This document shows positions 41,768 to 52,180 of a stretch of DNA of 64,000 nucleotides, one piece after another. This DNA comes from Candidatus Wallbacteria bacterium (lineage in GTDB: Bacteria; Muiribacteriota; JAQTZZ01). Position 1 is the first letter of the stretch. Each line of letters begins with the position of its first letter. Location: contig JAQTZZ010000018.1 in assembly GCA_028687545.1 (NCBI GenBank), forward strand, positions 8,156 to 72,155, read 5' to 3'. The translations under genes were made by a program, and so were the position numbers. A model generated the notes under the pieces. The model did no database searches. It was not told the origin of the DNA and was given only the letters and a program-made list of their open reading frames with translations.

Positions 41768-43300
41768 ATGTACATCAAACTTTGTTCGGCAGTACTGGAT
41801 GGATTGAACATTCACCATATTGAAGTGGAAGTGGACATCCAGAACGGTCTGCCTAATTTCGTGATTGTGGGTCTGCCGGACATGATGGTCAGGGAAGCCC
41901 GCGACCGGGTGATGGCAGCAGTGAAAAATTCGGACTTTGCATTCCCGGTGAAAAAGATCACAATCAATCTGGCCCCTGCCTTTATCCGCAAAGACGGCAG
42001 CGGCATTGATTTGCCCATGGCGCTTGGCATTCTGGCTTCAACTGCCCAGGTCCAGTCAGAGGAAATCCGGTCCTACTTCTTCTTCGGGGAACTTTCTCTC
42101 AATGGTGAAGTCAGGCCTGTCCGCGGACTGCTTCCGATGCTGATCCAGCTGCTGAAAAACAATGTCACCAGGGTAGTCGTGCCGTATGCTAACCGTTATG
42201 AAGCCTGCCTGATCAAAGGCTTGCTCGTCTATCCGGTAAAAAATCTAAAACAACTAGTGGCATTTTTAAACGGTGAAGAAAAACTCCTGCCGTTTGAAAA
42301 CGACATTGCCATACTGCCACAAAAGGAAACTTTCGGAGAAACGGATTTTTCCGATGTCAAGGGCCAGGAAACTGCCAAAAGAGCCATGGAAATTTCAGCA
42401 GCCGGATATCACAATATAATACTGGTCGGTTCTCCCGGATCCGGCAAGACCATGCTTGCCAAGAGGCTCCCTACAATCATGCCTGAGATGAATTTCGATG
42501 AAGTGCTTGAGACCACACAGCTGTATTCAGTCTGCGGACTGCTGTCTGAAAATAAATACCTGATCTCTGAGCGCGTTTTCCGTTCTCCTCATTCCAGTAT
42601 CTCAGACGCGGGTCTGATCGGCGGCAGCTCCAACCCAAAGCCTGGCGAAGTCAGCCTGGCACATAACGGCATCCTGTTTCTGGACGAACTGCCGGAATTC
42701 AAACGCTCCACACTTGAACTACTGCGACAGCCGCTCGGCGAACGCGAAGTCACGATCTCCAGGGCAGCCTGCAGCGCTACTTATCCGGCCAATTTTCTGC
42801 TTGTCGCAGCCTGCAATCCATGTCCCTGCGGTTATTATTTCGACTCATTCAGGCACTGCAGTTGCAGCCCATTGCAGATCAAGCATTACATGGGCAAACT
42901 CTCAGGCCCGCTCCTGGACCGGATCGACCTGCAACTGGAGGTCAACCGCCTATCTCCGGAAGAACTGGTCAGTGCACCCCAGGGTGACTCATCGATTCAG
43001 ATCAAGGAAAAAGTCTGGAGAGCATGGGGCATTCAGCGTTCCCGTTTTCAGGGCCGGAAAATCAGATACAACTCCGGCATGCAGCGCCGTGAGATCGAAA
43101 AATACTGCCGCATTGATGCCGAATCCGGAAAGCTCCTGTCAAGCTGCGTGGAAACCATGGGGCTGTCTGCCAGAGCCTATGACAAAATTCTGAAGATCAG
43201 CCGCACCATTGCCGATCTGGCTGATTCCGACCGGATACAGCTCGAACATGTCGCTGAAGCAGTGCAATACCGGATCTTCGACCGCAAGGTCTGGTTTTGA
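41768..43300 (+). CDS. comM: YifB/ComM-family Mg-chelatase-like AAA+ ATPase
   Basis: 510 residues, normal family length. N-terminal ChlI domain (LPNFVIVGLPD, KKITINLAPAFIRKDGSG), Walker A GSPGSGKTM, Walker B ILFLDELPEF, the zinc-like CNPCPCGYY...CSCS segment and a C-terminal helical domain. ComM-type helicases promote branch migration during natural transformation, which suggests DNA uptake competence. Start follows GAGGGGAAA. Confidence 0.92.
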   Translation: MYIKLCSAVLDGLNIHHIEVEVDIQNGLPNFVIVGLPDMMVREARDRVMAAVKNSDFAFPVKKITINLAPAFIRKDGSGIDLPMALGILASTAQVQSEEIRSYFFFGELSLNGEVRPVRGLLPMLIQLLKNNVTRVVVPYANRYEACLIKGLLVYPVKNLKQLVAFLNGEEKLLPFENDIAILPQKETFGETDFSDVKGQETAKRAMEISAAGYHNIILVGSPGSGKTMLAKRLPTIMPEMNFDEVLETTQLYSVCGLLSENKYLISERVFRSPHSSISDAGLIGGSSNPKPGEVSLAHNGILFLDELPEFKRSTLELLRQPLGEREVTISRAACSATYPANFLLVAACNPCPCGYYFDSFRHCSCSPLQIKHYMGKLSGPLLDRIDLQLEVNRLSPEELVSAPQGDSSIQIKEKVWRAWGIQRSRFQGRKIRYNSGMQRREIEKYCRIDAESGKLLSSCVETMGLSARAYDKILKISRTIADLADSDRIQLEHVAEAVQYRIFDRKVWF

Positions 43301-43322
43301 ATTAAATTACGGAGGTTTTCAG

Positions 43323-43664
43323 ATGTTGCCAGCCTGGGTATTTCTGATCCCGATCTATGTCGCGGCTTTTCCGGATCTGATCTCGCAAGCAGAAGACCGC
43401 GAACGTTTTGCAATCGAAATGATCCTGAACGATGAAGGCTTCTTTGAGGAAGACACAATTCTGGATCTCACCACTGAATCTGTGCAGCGTATCTACAAGT
43501 TCGCCTATCTCGGTGCCAAAGTCGCTGCCTGGCAATCGATCTTCTCCCAGTGCAGCGACTGGCAGGCCTATCTGATGGACGAACTATACAAACCAGGCGG
43601 AATCTGCGACAGCACCAATGAATATGCCGGGAAAAGCATACCTTTGCGAATGGCAGGGAGGTAG
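43323..43664 (+). CDS. Small exported protein of unknown function
   Basis: 113 residues from the ATG after GGAGG (an earlier in-frame ATG lies inside comM). The N-terminus MLPAWVFLIPIYVAAFPDLI could be a signal peptide or anchor. The rest is acidic and helical with two cysteines near the end. It lies 22 nt after comM, and its stop is adjacent to the next start, so it is likely co-transcribed. No family recognised. Confidence 0.6.
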   Translation: MLPAWVFLIPIYVAAFPDLISQAEDRERFAIEMILNDEGFFEEDTILDLTTESVQRIYKFAYLGAKVAAWQSIFSQCSDWQAYLMDELYKPGGICDSTNEYAGKSIPLRMAGR

Positions 43665-43665
43665 G

Positions 43666-44307
43666 ATGGGAGGATTGTTTTTAATTCTCTGGATTCTTTC
43701 GTTTTATCAGAATGCCGCTCAACATCTGGCGCAACTCAATTTTTATTCGCCGTTCAAATCCTACTGTTTCGAACTGGACCAGTCGAAAAAAGTGAAGAAT
43801 GTTGAAGTCATCTGGCAGGCAGTCACCAGAAATGCCTGCGCTGAGCTGATGGTGGATGATGAATCATGCGGAACTAAGCTTGTGCAGTCCGCCACAGACA
43901 GCTGGAAAGTTGAGCGGCAGGGAAGGAGCGGAAAGATTAATTTCATGGGCCTGGTGCTGATCCTGAATTTCAAGGTGAGCTATTACAAAACTGAAAGCGT
44001 TCCAATACCCCTGACAGCAAAAAGTCTGACCTTAAAGAACTGGTATTATCCGGGAGCAAGGCTCGCTGTGGCTGTCCAGCCTGGAAGAAAAGTGTCAGTG
44101 ATCAAGGTGGACTGGCATGATGCAGGCGGAGATGCGGCTGGCATTTTATACGTGAACGGCAAGCCATTTCAGCGAAAGGAAGCAGACAGTGGCAAAGCAG
44201 TCTGGATTCTTAATCGTTCAATTGAGTCAGCCTGGATTGAAGTCAGGGAAGATGTGATTCAGATTAGCGGTATCACAATCGATTATGAAAGCGAGGTGAA
44301 GCATTGA
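43666..44307 (+). CDS. Exported protein with two copies of a shared unknown beta-sandwich domain
   Basis: 213 residues from the ATG after GGGAGG. A signal peptide (1-19) precedes two similar halves. The second (about 125-212) contains PGARLAVAVQPGRKVSVIKV and WHDAGGDAAGILYVNG, which closely parallels the C-terminal domain of the Q/N-rich protein at 54248 (PGRKLRFLQIEWNDAGGSAC). The first half (about 28-105) is a weaker version (KVKNVEVIWQAVTRNACAEL). The domain is not one I can name. Possibly a carbohydrate-binding-like beta-sandwich (inference). Confidence 0.65.
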   Translation: MGGLFLILWILSFYQNAAQHLAQLNFYSPFKSYCFELDQSKKVKNVEVIWQAVTRNACAELMVDDESCGTKLVQSATDSWKVERQGRSGKINFMGLVLILNFKVSYYKTESVPIPLTAKSLTLKNWYYPGARLAVAVQPGRKVSVIKVDWHDAGGDAAGILYVNGKPFQRKEADSGKAVWILNRSIESAWIEVREDVIQISGITIDYESEVKH

Positions 44308-44368
44308 CTCCAGACGCAGGGAGGTGAACTGGATCGGGAAATGTTTCGCGAACAACAAAGGAGGGAAC

Positions 44369-44620
44369 ATGGGAAACAAGCCGATGGCAAGCTACAAAGA
44401 CGGTCTGATGGACATTTCAATCTGGAAAAAAACGAACAACGACAAAGACAGTTTCAGCCTGAAACTGCGCAAAAGCTACAAAGACAAAAACGAACAATGG
44501 GCAGAACAGAATCTGAACATCTTTGAGAGAGACATAGCCAAGTGCATTTGTCTGCTCGGGGAGAGCTACAGATTCATTATGAGCCAGAAAATCCAAGGAA
44601 CTTCACCACAGGAGTTGTAA
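44369..44620 (+). CDS. Small protein with SIWKKT...RSYKDKNEQW-type fold
   Basis: 83 residues; start chosen at the ATG preceded by GGAGGGAA. DISIWKKTNNDKD, SFSLKLRKSYKDKNEQWAE, then a helix. This pattern recurs in small bacterial and archaeal proteins and recalls PC4/whirly-like single-strand nucleic acid-binding proteins, but the assignment is tentative. A GC-rich hairpin follows. Confidence 0.6.
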   Translation: MGNKPMASYKDGLMDISIWKKTNNDKDSFSLKLRKSYKDKNEQWAEQNLNIFERDIAKCICLLGESYRFIMSQKIQGTSPQEL

Positions 44621-44630
44621 ATTATGCCTA

Positions 44631-44660
44631 GGAAGGCGGAGTAGGAAGACTCCGCCTTCC
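44631..44660 (+). terminator. 12-bp hairpin, probable terminator without T-run
   Basis: GGAAGGCGGAGT, AGGAAG, ACTCCGCCTTCC: a perfect 12-bp stem 10 nt after the stop codon. No T-run follows, so it could instead be a processing or Rho-linked 3' end. Confidence 0.6.
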
Positions 44661-44707
44661 ATCATGGAAAATGTTCGGGTTTTATGATAGTGTTTTCAAG
44701 AGATACT

Positions 44708-45865
44708 ATGATTAAAATTTTACTGATAGACGATGACCAGGACATGCTGATGCTGCTCAAGCAAGGGCTCAGCAATCTGGGTTTTCCGATTATCACCGCT
44801 GCCAGCGCAGAGGAAGGCCAGCGGCTTTTCCTGACAGAGGATTTTTCGATCCTGATCACTGACTGGATGATGCCGGAAACCAATGGAATAGATTTCATCC
44901 GCTGGGTCAGGCAGCAGAAGCGGGACTCATACACATACATCATCCTGCTTACAGCCAAAACCGACAAGGAAGCTCTTGTGGAAGGCCTTGATGCCGGAGC
45001 AAATGAATTCGTCAGCAAGCCGGTGCTGAATTTTTCGGAACTGCGGCTCAGGGTAAGCAACGGTGCCCGGATTATCAACCTGGAACAATCCCTGCTGTCC
45101 AGAAATAACGAGCTCAACTCCCTTTATAAGCAGATCAAGAATGATGTAGTGGCAGCCGCCAGAGTGCAAAAATCTCTGCTGCCGAACCCGGAGTTAAGGA
45201 TTCCAGGCATCAGTTTTTCTCAGTACTTCCGTCCTTCAGAGGATCTGGCAGGCGACATCTTCAACATTTTTCCGATCTCAGATCATGAAATAGCTTTCTA
45301 TCTGGCAGATGTCAGCGGCCATGGAGTCGCTGCGTCGCTTCTGTCGGTCATGATCAGCAATGTACTCACACCAGGACGTGCTGACATAGACCTTAAAAAT
45401 CCCGGCTCTGTAGCTGAAGCGCTGAACAAACGTTTCCAGCTCAATATGGAAACGCAGCAGTATTTCACGCTCAGTTATGGTGTGCTCAACTTGCCGGATC
45501 GCAGTTTTCAATACGTTTCAGCCGGGCATTCAGGCATCCTGAAAATATCAGGCGAAAGCGTCAACCTGCTCCAGGCAACCGGCACTGCGATCGGTCTTTT
45601 CCCGGATACCAGCTACATTAACGAATCAATGACTCTTCTGCCTGGTGACAGGCTGCTTTTTTTCTCGGACGGTCTTACAGACGTCAAAAACTCTCAAAAT
45701 GCCTATCTCAACTCTGACAAACTGATCTCAGAGCTTTCAAACTGCACCGGCAGTACCGATAGGCAGATCAGCTGTTTGATCGATCTCGCTTTAATGTGGG
45801 GTGGAAATGTCGCTGAAGACGACATCAGCATTCTGGCTGTGGAAATTCCCGGCCTGGTAATCTGA
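44708..45865 (+). CDS. Response regulator with PP2C (RsbU/SpoIIE-type) phosphatase output
   Basis: 385 residues from ATG 44708 so that the receiver begins [12 protein letters not shown]; an ATG at 44684 is less natural. The receiver domain has acidic DDD, phosphoacceptor D52 (TDWMMP) and Lys in SKP. A coiled-coil linker leads to the phosphatase domain with [24 protein letters not shown] and [11 protein letters not shown] metal motifs. Predicted to dephosphorylate an anti-sigma antagonist when phosphorylated. Its stop overlaps the start of the hybrid kinase by one base, so the two form a signalling pair. Confidence 0.92.
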   Translation: MIKILLIDDDQDMLMLLKQGLSNLGFPIITAASAEEGQRLFLTEDFSILITDWMMPETNGIDFIRWVRQQKRDSYTYIILLTAKTDKEALVEGLDAGANEFVSKPVLNFSELRLRVSNGARIINLEQSLLSRNNELNSLYKQIKNDVVAAARVQKSLLPNPELRIPGISFSQYFRPSEDLAGDIFNIFPISDHEIAFYLADVSGHGVAASLLSVMISNVLTPGRADIDLKNPGSVAEALNKRFQLNMETQQYFTLSYGVLNLPDRSFQYVSAGHSGILKISGESVNLLQATGTAIGLFPDTSYINESMTLLPGDRLLFFSDGLTDVKNSQNAYLNSDKLISELSNCTGSTDRQISCLIDLALMWGGNVAEDDISILAVEIPGLVI

Positions 45866-48800
45866 TGGCAAAACAACGGTATCTTCTTTTTTTCCTGCTC
45901 CTGACCCTCGGATTAGCCGGGACTTTTTTCAATCTCCAGCTTTTCATGGGTGTCAATTTCTTCTTTGGAAGCATCGCCTCGCTTCTGATAGTTTTTATTT
46001 TCGGTATCCTGCCCGGAATTTTCAGCGGGTTTCTAATCAATCTATATACCATACCTCTCCTGGGACATCCCTTTGCACTTATCATTTTCATGGGAGAACT
46101 GGCCTTTATCTGCTTTCTGAAAGCCTATTCCTGCAAATTAATCAGATTTTTCAATCAGATTTTTTGCTCTTCTTTTTTTGATGGTGAAGAAAACACGTTC
46201 CACTCCCCAAACCTGCTGCTGATGGACTTGACTTTCTGGATCGTGCTCGGGTGGCCCAGTGCGGTCTATTTCTACCATTTCATACTTGGCATGGGCAGCC
46301 ATGTCACAACCATCATTTTGCTGAAAATGATGATCAACGGACTGCTTAATTCACTTGTCGCCAGTTTGGGTCTTACTTTTTACAATTATTTCAGTGTAAT
46401 ATCCAGAAAGGAAAAAAGAACCATTCATCTCCATGACGCTTTATTCGACCTGTTGATAGCCCTGACTGTGATCCCGGCGTTTGTAATGATGGTGGCATAC
46501 AGTCGGCAGAAACTGATCGAAACCGAAGAGGCAATGAATATCTATCTCGAAGACAACTTCATTGAATATTCTGATTCCATCAACTTCTGGATCAGGAACC
46601 ATTTTAAGATCATCGAATCGATCAGCAGCCATACTCTTGATTCCTGTTCATGTTGCGGCAGTTCGGAAATCTGCAATAACCTCAGCCTGATTGACGAATT
46701 GGCTGAGGGGATCGATTTCGTCGCCATTAGAAAACCGCCCTCAGACCTGCAGGATTTTTTCTCCAGTGTTCAGGAATCAGAAAAAATCTTAATCCGCAGG
46801 CTTATCTTGGATTCGGAACTGTTCCGCAGTTCATCCTCCACTGGAATTTGCGAAATTTATCCAAAGCTGGACGCAAAGCTGGAACCGTTTCTTGTTTTCA
46901 AACTCCCGATCACATTGAGTAACGGCGAGAGTTTGGAAGTAGTAAGCACTGTAAAAGCGCAGCATCTCAGCCACCTCATCAATCAGATACATTTTGAATG
47001 GCCTTTGAAAGCCACGGTTACGGATCGTTCCGGACTCGTCATAATCAGCAGCCGGAAAGACGTTCAGCCGGGTGCTCGCTTCAATCTGCAGGAAAGCGGC
47101 GAGATTCACGGATCACTGTATAAAGTAAAGCACTGGCTTCCTTTCGAGGCTTCACCGATACAGCTCATGCGCTGGGAAAAATCCATGTATTATCTCGAAC
47201 GGGAAATCGACCCGGCCACAGGCTGGAAGCTTTCAGTGGAAATGCCGATCACACCTTTCATCAACTTCTTTTACACTACTTACCTGACCAATTTGTTTTT
47301 CATGACAGTACTGATTTTTATCTCGTTTATCTTTTCGAGTACACTGGGCAGGGCTATCTCTGCACCACTCGCCAAACTTGGAAAATTCACCCATAATCTT
47401 CCTGACCGGATTTTCAGGAGTGACTCGTTGGAATGGCCGGAATCCAGGACACTGGAGCTGGCAAGCCTGATCCGGAATTTCAGGATAATGGCAGGAGAGC
47501 TGCAGCAGAAATTCACTGAACTGGAAGACATCAGGAACAATCTTGAAAAAAGTGTGGCCGAACGAACAGAAGAACTGATTAAAGCTAAGGAAAAAGCTGA
47601 AACAGCTGCCATTGTCAAAAGTCAATTCCTGGCTACGATGAGCCATGAAATTCGCACTCCCATGAACTCTCTGCTCGGAATGACAGATCTCCTCGTCAAA
47701 ACTGATCTGACCCGTGAACAGATGGAATACCTTTCCATCCTGAAAAGATCAGGGGAAGCCATGCTGAATCTGATCAATGATATACTTGATCTGACCCGCC
47801 TGGAATCCGGAAATGTGCAGCTCGAAAAAGCCAATTTCAATCTGGAAGAACTGATCGACCGTACTGTAGAAATAATTGCCTTCCAGGCTCATAAGAAAGG
47901 ACTGGAGATCAGCTATTTCATCCATGAAGATGTTCCGGTCTCCCTGATCGGAGATCCTGCAAGGCTTCAGCAGATATTGATCAACCTTTTCGGGAATGCG
48001 GTAAAATTCACTGCAGTCGGTGGCATTGTTTTGGAAGTCATCCGCGAGAAAGACACTGAGAAAAAAGTGAGGATAAATTTTTCCATCAGAGATACAGGGA
48101 TCGGAATTCCTGAGGACAAGAAAGAAAGCATCTTCGAAAGGTTCGGGCAGGCCGACTCATCAGTCACACGGATTTTCGGTGGAACAGGCCTCGGACTTTC
48201 TATTACCAGAAACCTGGTCCAGAAAATGAACGGGAAAGTCTGGGTTGTAAGCGAGATCGGTAAAGGCAGCACTTTCTATTTCACGATTGAACTGGAAAAA
48301 AGTCCGAGCGGTTTGTTAAGCCCCAACATACTGGAAGAATTTTCTGAAAAGCTTAAAGTTCTGCTCGTGGAAAAGGATCAGAACAGCCGTAAATTTTTAA
48401 AAGAGCATCTGGAAAAAATCCAATTTCTTGTGTATGAATCCAATTCCATCTTTGCTGGAATCGATTTTCTGGTGTCAGAAAAAGCTAAAGGGAATGCTAT
48501 TGACATAGTTTTTGTTTCACAACCACCGTCTGAACATGAATGCCGTCAGTTTGTGATAAATTTCCGCGAAACACTCAAACTTTCCGGCACTCTGATCATG
48601 ATGAATTCAAGCGGTAATTATTTCCGCTGTTCTGAATGCTCGCTGAAATCGGACTGCATCAATGTGATCAAACCGGTTTCCAGAAAGAAACTGTACATGC
48701 TCCTCAAAGAATATTTTACCGGCAGCAAACCTGAGCCAGTTCACAGCTTCCCGCAGGATGACCTTCAGTTACATGCAAGAGGTAAGATACTGCTGGCTGA

Positions 48801-49467
48801 AGATTCGGCAGACAATCAGCTTCTGATCAGGGTCTATTTCAAAGGTTTTCCGATTGAGCTGGAAATTACAGAAAATGGACAGCAAGCGCTGGAAAAACTG
48901 AAAATCTGGAAATTCGATCTGGTGATCATGGACATCCAGATGCCGGTCATGGACGGTTATACTGCAATTCATGCATTTAGAGATTGGGAACATCTGATTG
49001 GAGCCTCTAAAACTCCAGTAATCGCTCTCACCGCAGACGCATTTAATAATTCTCAGGAAAGCATCAAATCTCATGGATTCGACGATTTTCTTTTGAAACC
49101 GATAAAAATGGAACCGTTTTTGAAATGCATCTCCAAATACCTTTCCCATTCTGAACCGGAAGGAAGTAATCTTATCCGGATCGACCAGTCTCTGCGCGAA
49201 CTTATCCCGGATTTTCTCAAGCGCAAAATCGAACTGATCCCCAAACTCAAGGCAGCTGTTAAAACAGGTGATTTAGCTTTCATCAGAACGTCCGGACATA
49301 ACCTGAAGGGATCTGGAAGCGGTTATGGCTTCTATTTTATTACAGAGATCGGACAGCTTCTGGAAGAATCTGCAGTCAAGGGCGATCTGGAAAAAATCAA
49401 GCAATGCCTGTCGGAATTTGAAATTTACCTCTCAGGACTCAAGATCGAGTATGTTCAGAAAAAATAA
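45865..49467 (+). CDS. Large hybrid sensor histidine kinase (sensor-HAMP-HisKA-HATPase-pseudoREC-REC-Hpt)
   Basis: 1200 residues. About six N-terminal helices; an extracytoplasmic sensor (about 210-455) containing a cysteine cluster ([10 protein letters not shown]); HAMP; coiled coil; HisKA with H594 ([10 protein letters not shown]); HATPase (G boxes DTGIGIPED and GGTGLGLS); a first receiver (about 830-950) lacking the phosphoacceptor Asp and carrying a second cysteine cluster ([10 protein letters not shown]); a canonical receiver with D1023 ([12 protein letters not shown]); and an Hpt domain with H1145 (HNLKGSG). The final phosphoacceptor may be the RsbU-type regulator upstream. The cysteine clusters hint at redox or metal input. 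Confidence 0.9.
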   Translation: MAKQRYLLFFLLLTLGLAGTFFNLQLFMGVNFFFGSIASLLIVFIFGILPGIFSGFLINLYTIPLLGHPFALIIFMGELAFICFLKAYSCKLIRFFNQIFCSSFFDGEENTFHSPNLLLMDLTFWIVLGWPSAVYFYHFILGMGSHVTTIILLKMMINGLLNSLVASLGLTFYNYFSVISRKEKRTIHLHDALFDLLIALTVIPAFVMMVAYSRQKLIETEEAMNIYLEDNFIEYSDSINFWIRNHFKIIESISSHTLDSCSCCGSSEICNNLSLIDELAEGIDFVAIRKPPSDLQDFFSSVQESEKILIRRLILDSELFRSSSSTGICEIYPKLDAKLEPFLVFKLPITLSNGESLEVVSTVKAQHLSHLINQIHFEWPLKATVTDRSGLVIISSRKDVQPGARFNLQESGEIHGSLYKVKHWLPFEASPIQLMRWEKSMYYLEREIDPATGWKLSVEMPITPFINFFYTTYLTNLFFMTVLIFISFIFSSTLGRAISAPLAKLGKFTHNLPDRIFRSDSLEWPESRTLELASLIRNFRIMAGELQQKFTELEDIRNNLEKSVAERTEELIKAKEKAETAAIVKSQFLATMSHEIRTPMNSLLGMTDLLVKTDLTREQMEYLSILKRSGEAMLNLINDILDLTRLESGNVQLEKANFNLEELIDRTVEIIAFQAHKKGLEISYFIHEDVPVSLIGDPARLQQILINLFGNAVKFTAVGGIVLEVIREKDTEKKVRINFSIRDTGIGIPEDKKESIFERFGQADSSVTRIFGGTGLGLSITRNLVQKMNGKVWVVSEIGKGSTFYFTIELEKSPSGLLSPNILEEFSEKLKVLLVEKDQNSRKFLKEHLEKIQFLVYESNSIFAGIDFLVSEKAKGNAIDIVFVSQPPSEHECRQFVINFRETLKLSGTLIMMNSSGNYFRCSECSLKSDCINVIKPVSRKKLYMLLKEYFTGSKPEPVHSFPQDDLQLHARGKILLAEDSADNQLLIRVYFKGFPIELEITENGQQALEKLKIWKFDLVIMDIQMPVMDGYTAIHAFRDWEHLIGASKTPVIALTADAFNNSQESIKSHGFDDFLLKPIKMEPFLKCISKYLSHSEPEGSNLIRIDQSLRELIPDFLKRKIELIPKLKAAVKTGDLAFIRTSGHNLKGSGSGYGFYFITEIGQLLEESAVKGDLEKIKQCLSEFEIYLSGLKIEYVQKK

Positions 49468-49574
49468 TGCAATCCCGAATTGCCAGGTATCAGTTTCCTG
49501 TTCACTGCGGTTACCGGTATATTTTTCTTAATGACCCTTAACCATGCTGTTTCACCAGCATAAATCTTTTGGGT

Positions 49575-49602
49575 TTGCATTTTATAGCCTGAGTTGTAAT
49601 AT
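49575..49602 (+). promoter_or_regulatory. Sigma-70-type promoter
   Basis: TTGCAT (49575-49580), 16-nt spacer, TAATAT (49597-49602), 49 nt before the first TPR gene of the pair. Confidence 0.6.
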
Positions 49603-49650
49603 AACCCAGTGTCTGGCCACTAGTTAAAACTTTCATTAGGAGGCATGTAA

Positions 49651-50568
49651 ATGAAACAGATCGCACTGCTATTGATGTTGACCATGCTGGTTTGCGTTGC
49701 AATGGCCGATGACGCACCCGCTCCGGCAACGCCCGCTGCAACCCCCGAAACTTCTGCAGTCGCCGCACCTGCAGTCACAGCCCCAGCTGCGACCTCTCCT
49801 GCTGCAGCTCTAATCGATGAAGCCAACAAGCTGATGGACCAGTCCAGCTATGAAGTAGCCCTGGCCAAACTTGCTGAAGCCGAAAAGCTCGACCCCAAAA
49901 ATTCAGACATTTTCCGCTATCAGGGCTATTGCTATGTAAATCTCAAGAAATACGAAGATTCCATTAAAGCTTACGATAAATGCCTGGAATTGAAACCTGC
50001 TCCGGACGTTGAGGTTAAGGCTTACCTTAACAAAGGTGAATGCTATCTCAGCCTCCAGAAGCCGGAAGATGCCATGAAAATGTTCGATAAAGTGATCATT
50101 GACATGAAAGTTCAGGATCCGAATATTCTGGCAGGCGCAAACATCGGTAAAATTGGAGCACTGGAAGCCCTGGGAAAAACCAGCGAAGTCCTCGCAGCAC
50201 TCCCTGATCTGATCAAATTGAATCCTCAGGTAGGAAACAATGCTGCCGGTAAATTCTACTATGACCAGAAAGATTATCAGAAAGCTGCAGATGCCTATTC
50301 CCTGTCAATCGCGATAGACTCCAAGAATCCACAGGTGCTTTACAACTGTGCCTGCTGCTATGCCCTGATCAAGGATGCTGCCAAAGCCATCGACTGCCTG
50401 ACAAAAGGTCTGGCCGCTGATGCAGAACTGCTTAAAGAAAAGGGACGAAACTTCAATCTGCTTGGACTCATCGCCGCTGATCCGGATTTTACAAATATCA
50501 AGGATGATCCGGCTTTCAAGAAACTCTGCCCTGCACCCGCAGGAACCGGCGAAGTGAAAGGAAACTGA
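49651..50568 (+). CDS. Exported TPR protein, paralogue A
   Basis: 305 residues: signal peptide (1-19), Ala/Pro/Thr-rich low-complexity segment (20-50), then about five TPRs (LMDQSSYEVALAKLAEAEKL, KKYEDSIKAYDKCLELKP, KPEDAMKMFDKVI and others), ending in PAGTGEVKGN. The same end and design recur in the next gene. Probably a periplasmic scaffold. The C-terminal domain (NLLGLIAADPDFTNIKDDP) is like that of the thioredoxin-TPR protein at 16369 (DPDLKALHNDTQF), a common end for TPR proteins of this type. Confidence 0.8.
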   Translation: MKQIALLLMLTMLVCVAMADDAPAPATPAATPETSAVAAPAVTAPAATSPAAALIDEANKLMDQSSYEVALAKLAEAEKLDPKNSDIFRYQGYCYVNLKKYEDSIKAYDKCLELKPAPDVEVKAYLNKGECYLSLQKPEDAMKMFDKVIIDMKVQDPNILAGANIGKIGALEALGKTSEVLAALPDLIKLNPQVGNNAAGKFYYDQKDYQKAADAYSLSIAIDSKNPQVLYNCACCYALIKDAAKAIDCLTKGLAADAELLKEKGRNFNLLGLIAADPDFTNIKDDPAFKKLCPAPAGTGEVKGN

Positions 50569-50628
50569 TCTTAGCTCAAAAAACGGCTGTAAAGTTTTTT
50601 CTTTCGAATAAAAAAATGGAGGTACCGA

Positions 50629-51462
50629 ATGAAACAGATCGCTCTCATGCTGATGCTTGCTTTGATTACCGCTGCCGCCTTTGCAGACGGCACCACTTCC
50701 ACTCCTGAAGCTGCGGTTCCCGCCGCTGCAACTACTCCTGCAGTTACTGCTCCGGCTGCTGCACCTGCCGCCCCTGCCACTTCTCTGATGGATGAAGCCA
50801 ACCAGTTGATGGACGCAGCAAAATACGATGAAGCCCTTGCCAAACTAGCTGAAATCGAGAAAGCCGACCCGACTAACCCGGATGTATTCCGCTATCAGGG
50901 TTTCTGCTACAAGAGCGAGAAAAAATTTGACGAAGCCATCAAAGCTTATGACAAGTGTCTGGAACTGAAGCCGACTCTTGAAGTCGAAGCCAAGGCTTAT
51001 TTCAACAAAGGCGACATCTATCTGCAGCAGAAAAAATACGAAGATGCGATCAAAATGTTTGACAAGATCATTGAAATAAAAGCTGAGAAACAGTTGCCGG
51101 ATGCTCATAGAGGCAGAGCCCAGGTACTGCTCGCCCAGGGGAAAACTCCGGAAGGCAACGAAGAATATCTGAAGGCTATCGACTGCTATAAAAAAGGCAT
51201 GGAAACAAGCCCAGCCGACGAGAACATCACCTACAACTGCGCCTGCTGCTATTCCATCATGGGAGACAAAACCAATGCCCTCTCATTCCTGGAAAAGGCG
51301 ATCAAGCTGAACGACGAAGCCATCAAAGCCAAGACCTCCAGCTCCAGCCTCAAAGTCTTTGCTCCGACTGATCCTGATTTCGAAAAGCTCTGGAAAGATC
51401 CCGATTTTCTGAAGCTCTGCACTCCGCCTGCAGCTGGTACAGGGGAAGTCAAAGGAAATTAA
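50629..51462 (+). CDS. Exported TPR protein, paralogue B
   Basis: 277 residues. Tandem duplicate of the preceding gene: near-identical signal peptide start (MKQIALMLML), Ala/Pro-rich spacer, TPRs (AAKYDEALAKLAEIEKADPT, KKFDEAIKAYDKCLELKP) and the same PAAGTGEVKGN end. Start follows GGAGG. Separated by 60 nt without a terminator, so probably one transcript. The duplication is old enough for the middle repeats to differ. Confidence 0.8.
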   Translation: MKQIALMLMLALITAAAFADGTTSTPEAAVPAAATTPAVTAPAAAPAAPATSLMDEANQLMDAAKYDEALAKLAEIEKADPTNPDVFRYQGFCYKSEKKFDEAIKAYDKCLELKPTLEVEAKAYFNKGDIYLQQKKYEDAIKMFDKIIEIKAEKQLPDAHRGRAQVLLAQGKTPEGNEEYLKAIDCYKKGMETSPADENITYNCACCYSIMGDKTNALSFLEKAIKLNDEAIKAKTSSSSLKVFAPTDPDFEKLWKDPDFLKLCTPPAAGTGEVKGN

Positions 51463-51507
51463 GAAGCTCATCAAAGCGAGCGGGATTAAAAACTCTTAAA
51501 GATCTAT

Positions 51508-51537
51508 AAAGGCGGCTATCCTGGCCGCCTTTATTTT
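51508..51537. terminator. Terminator between convergent genes
   Basis: AAAGGCGGC (51508-51516), TATCCTG, GCCGCCTTT (51524-51532), then ATTTT. Confidence 0.85.
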
Positions 51538-51555
51538 CACTGAAAAATAACCATT

Positions 51556-52164
51556 TCAGGCGGATTCCAGATGGGGCTGCAGGTTGAAACCCAGCAGGGA
51601 ATATGAGGAATCGAATTCCACCACTGAAAAAGCAGAGTTCTGATGGCCGAATTTCCAGGTCAGGTCCAGGTGGCTCCCTGTGATTCCGGCAAGGAACAGG
51701 CAGATCACCCCGCCGTGAGTGAAAAATGCTGCACGTGTGAAAGATCTGTTCCTGCAGATCCCATCGATGAAGCTGAAAACGCGCTGTTGAGCGCATTCCA
51801 TGTTCTCGGATCCCTCGATTTCGATCTGGGTGGGCCGGTTCAGCCACCTTTCCCATTGTTCACTGTCGGCATTGACCTCGCTGATTTTCCTGCCTTCCCA
51901 GACACCAAGCCCCATTTCACGCAGTTCGCTGCAGCAGCATATGTCCAGACCAGCGAGAGCGATAGAGGCGGTTTCAGACGCCCGTTTCAGGTCTGAAGCG
52001 AAGGCAAGGTCAAAACGGATTCCTTCACGGATGAAATACTGCTGTAGAAGCCGGGATTGCCTGATGCCTTCTCCAGCAAGAGGAAAATCATCGTGACCCT
52101 GGATAATGCCCAGTTGGTTGGCAGTGGACATTCCATGCCTGATCAGGTAAAGCTCTTTTTTCAT
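51556..52164 (-). CDS. Histidine phosphatase-family protein
   Basis: 202 residues. The phosphohistidine motif LIRHGMS lies at residues 7-13, ASDLKRASETA carries the second Arg, REMGLGVWEG the acid region, and FFTHGGVI the second catalytic His. Similar to cobalamin-pathway alpha-ribazole phosphatase and broad-specificity phosphoglycerate mutase-like enzymes. No cobalamin genes are near, so the substrate is open. It lies 16 nt downstream of the HEAT protein gene on the minus strand. Confidence 0.87.
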   Translation of the reverse strand: MKKELYLIRHGMSTANQLGIIQGHDDFPLAGEGIRQSRLLQQYFIREGIRFDLAFASDLKRASETASIALAGLDICCCSELREMGLGVWEGRKISEVNADSEQWERWLNRPTQIEIEGSENMECAQQRVFSFIDGICRNRSFTRAAFFTHGGVICLFLAGITGSHLDLTWKFGHQNSAFSVVEFDSSYSLLGFNLQPHLESA

Positions 52165-52180
52165 CAGGGTATCTTCAAAT

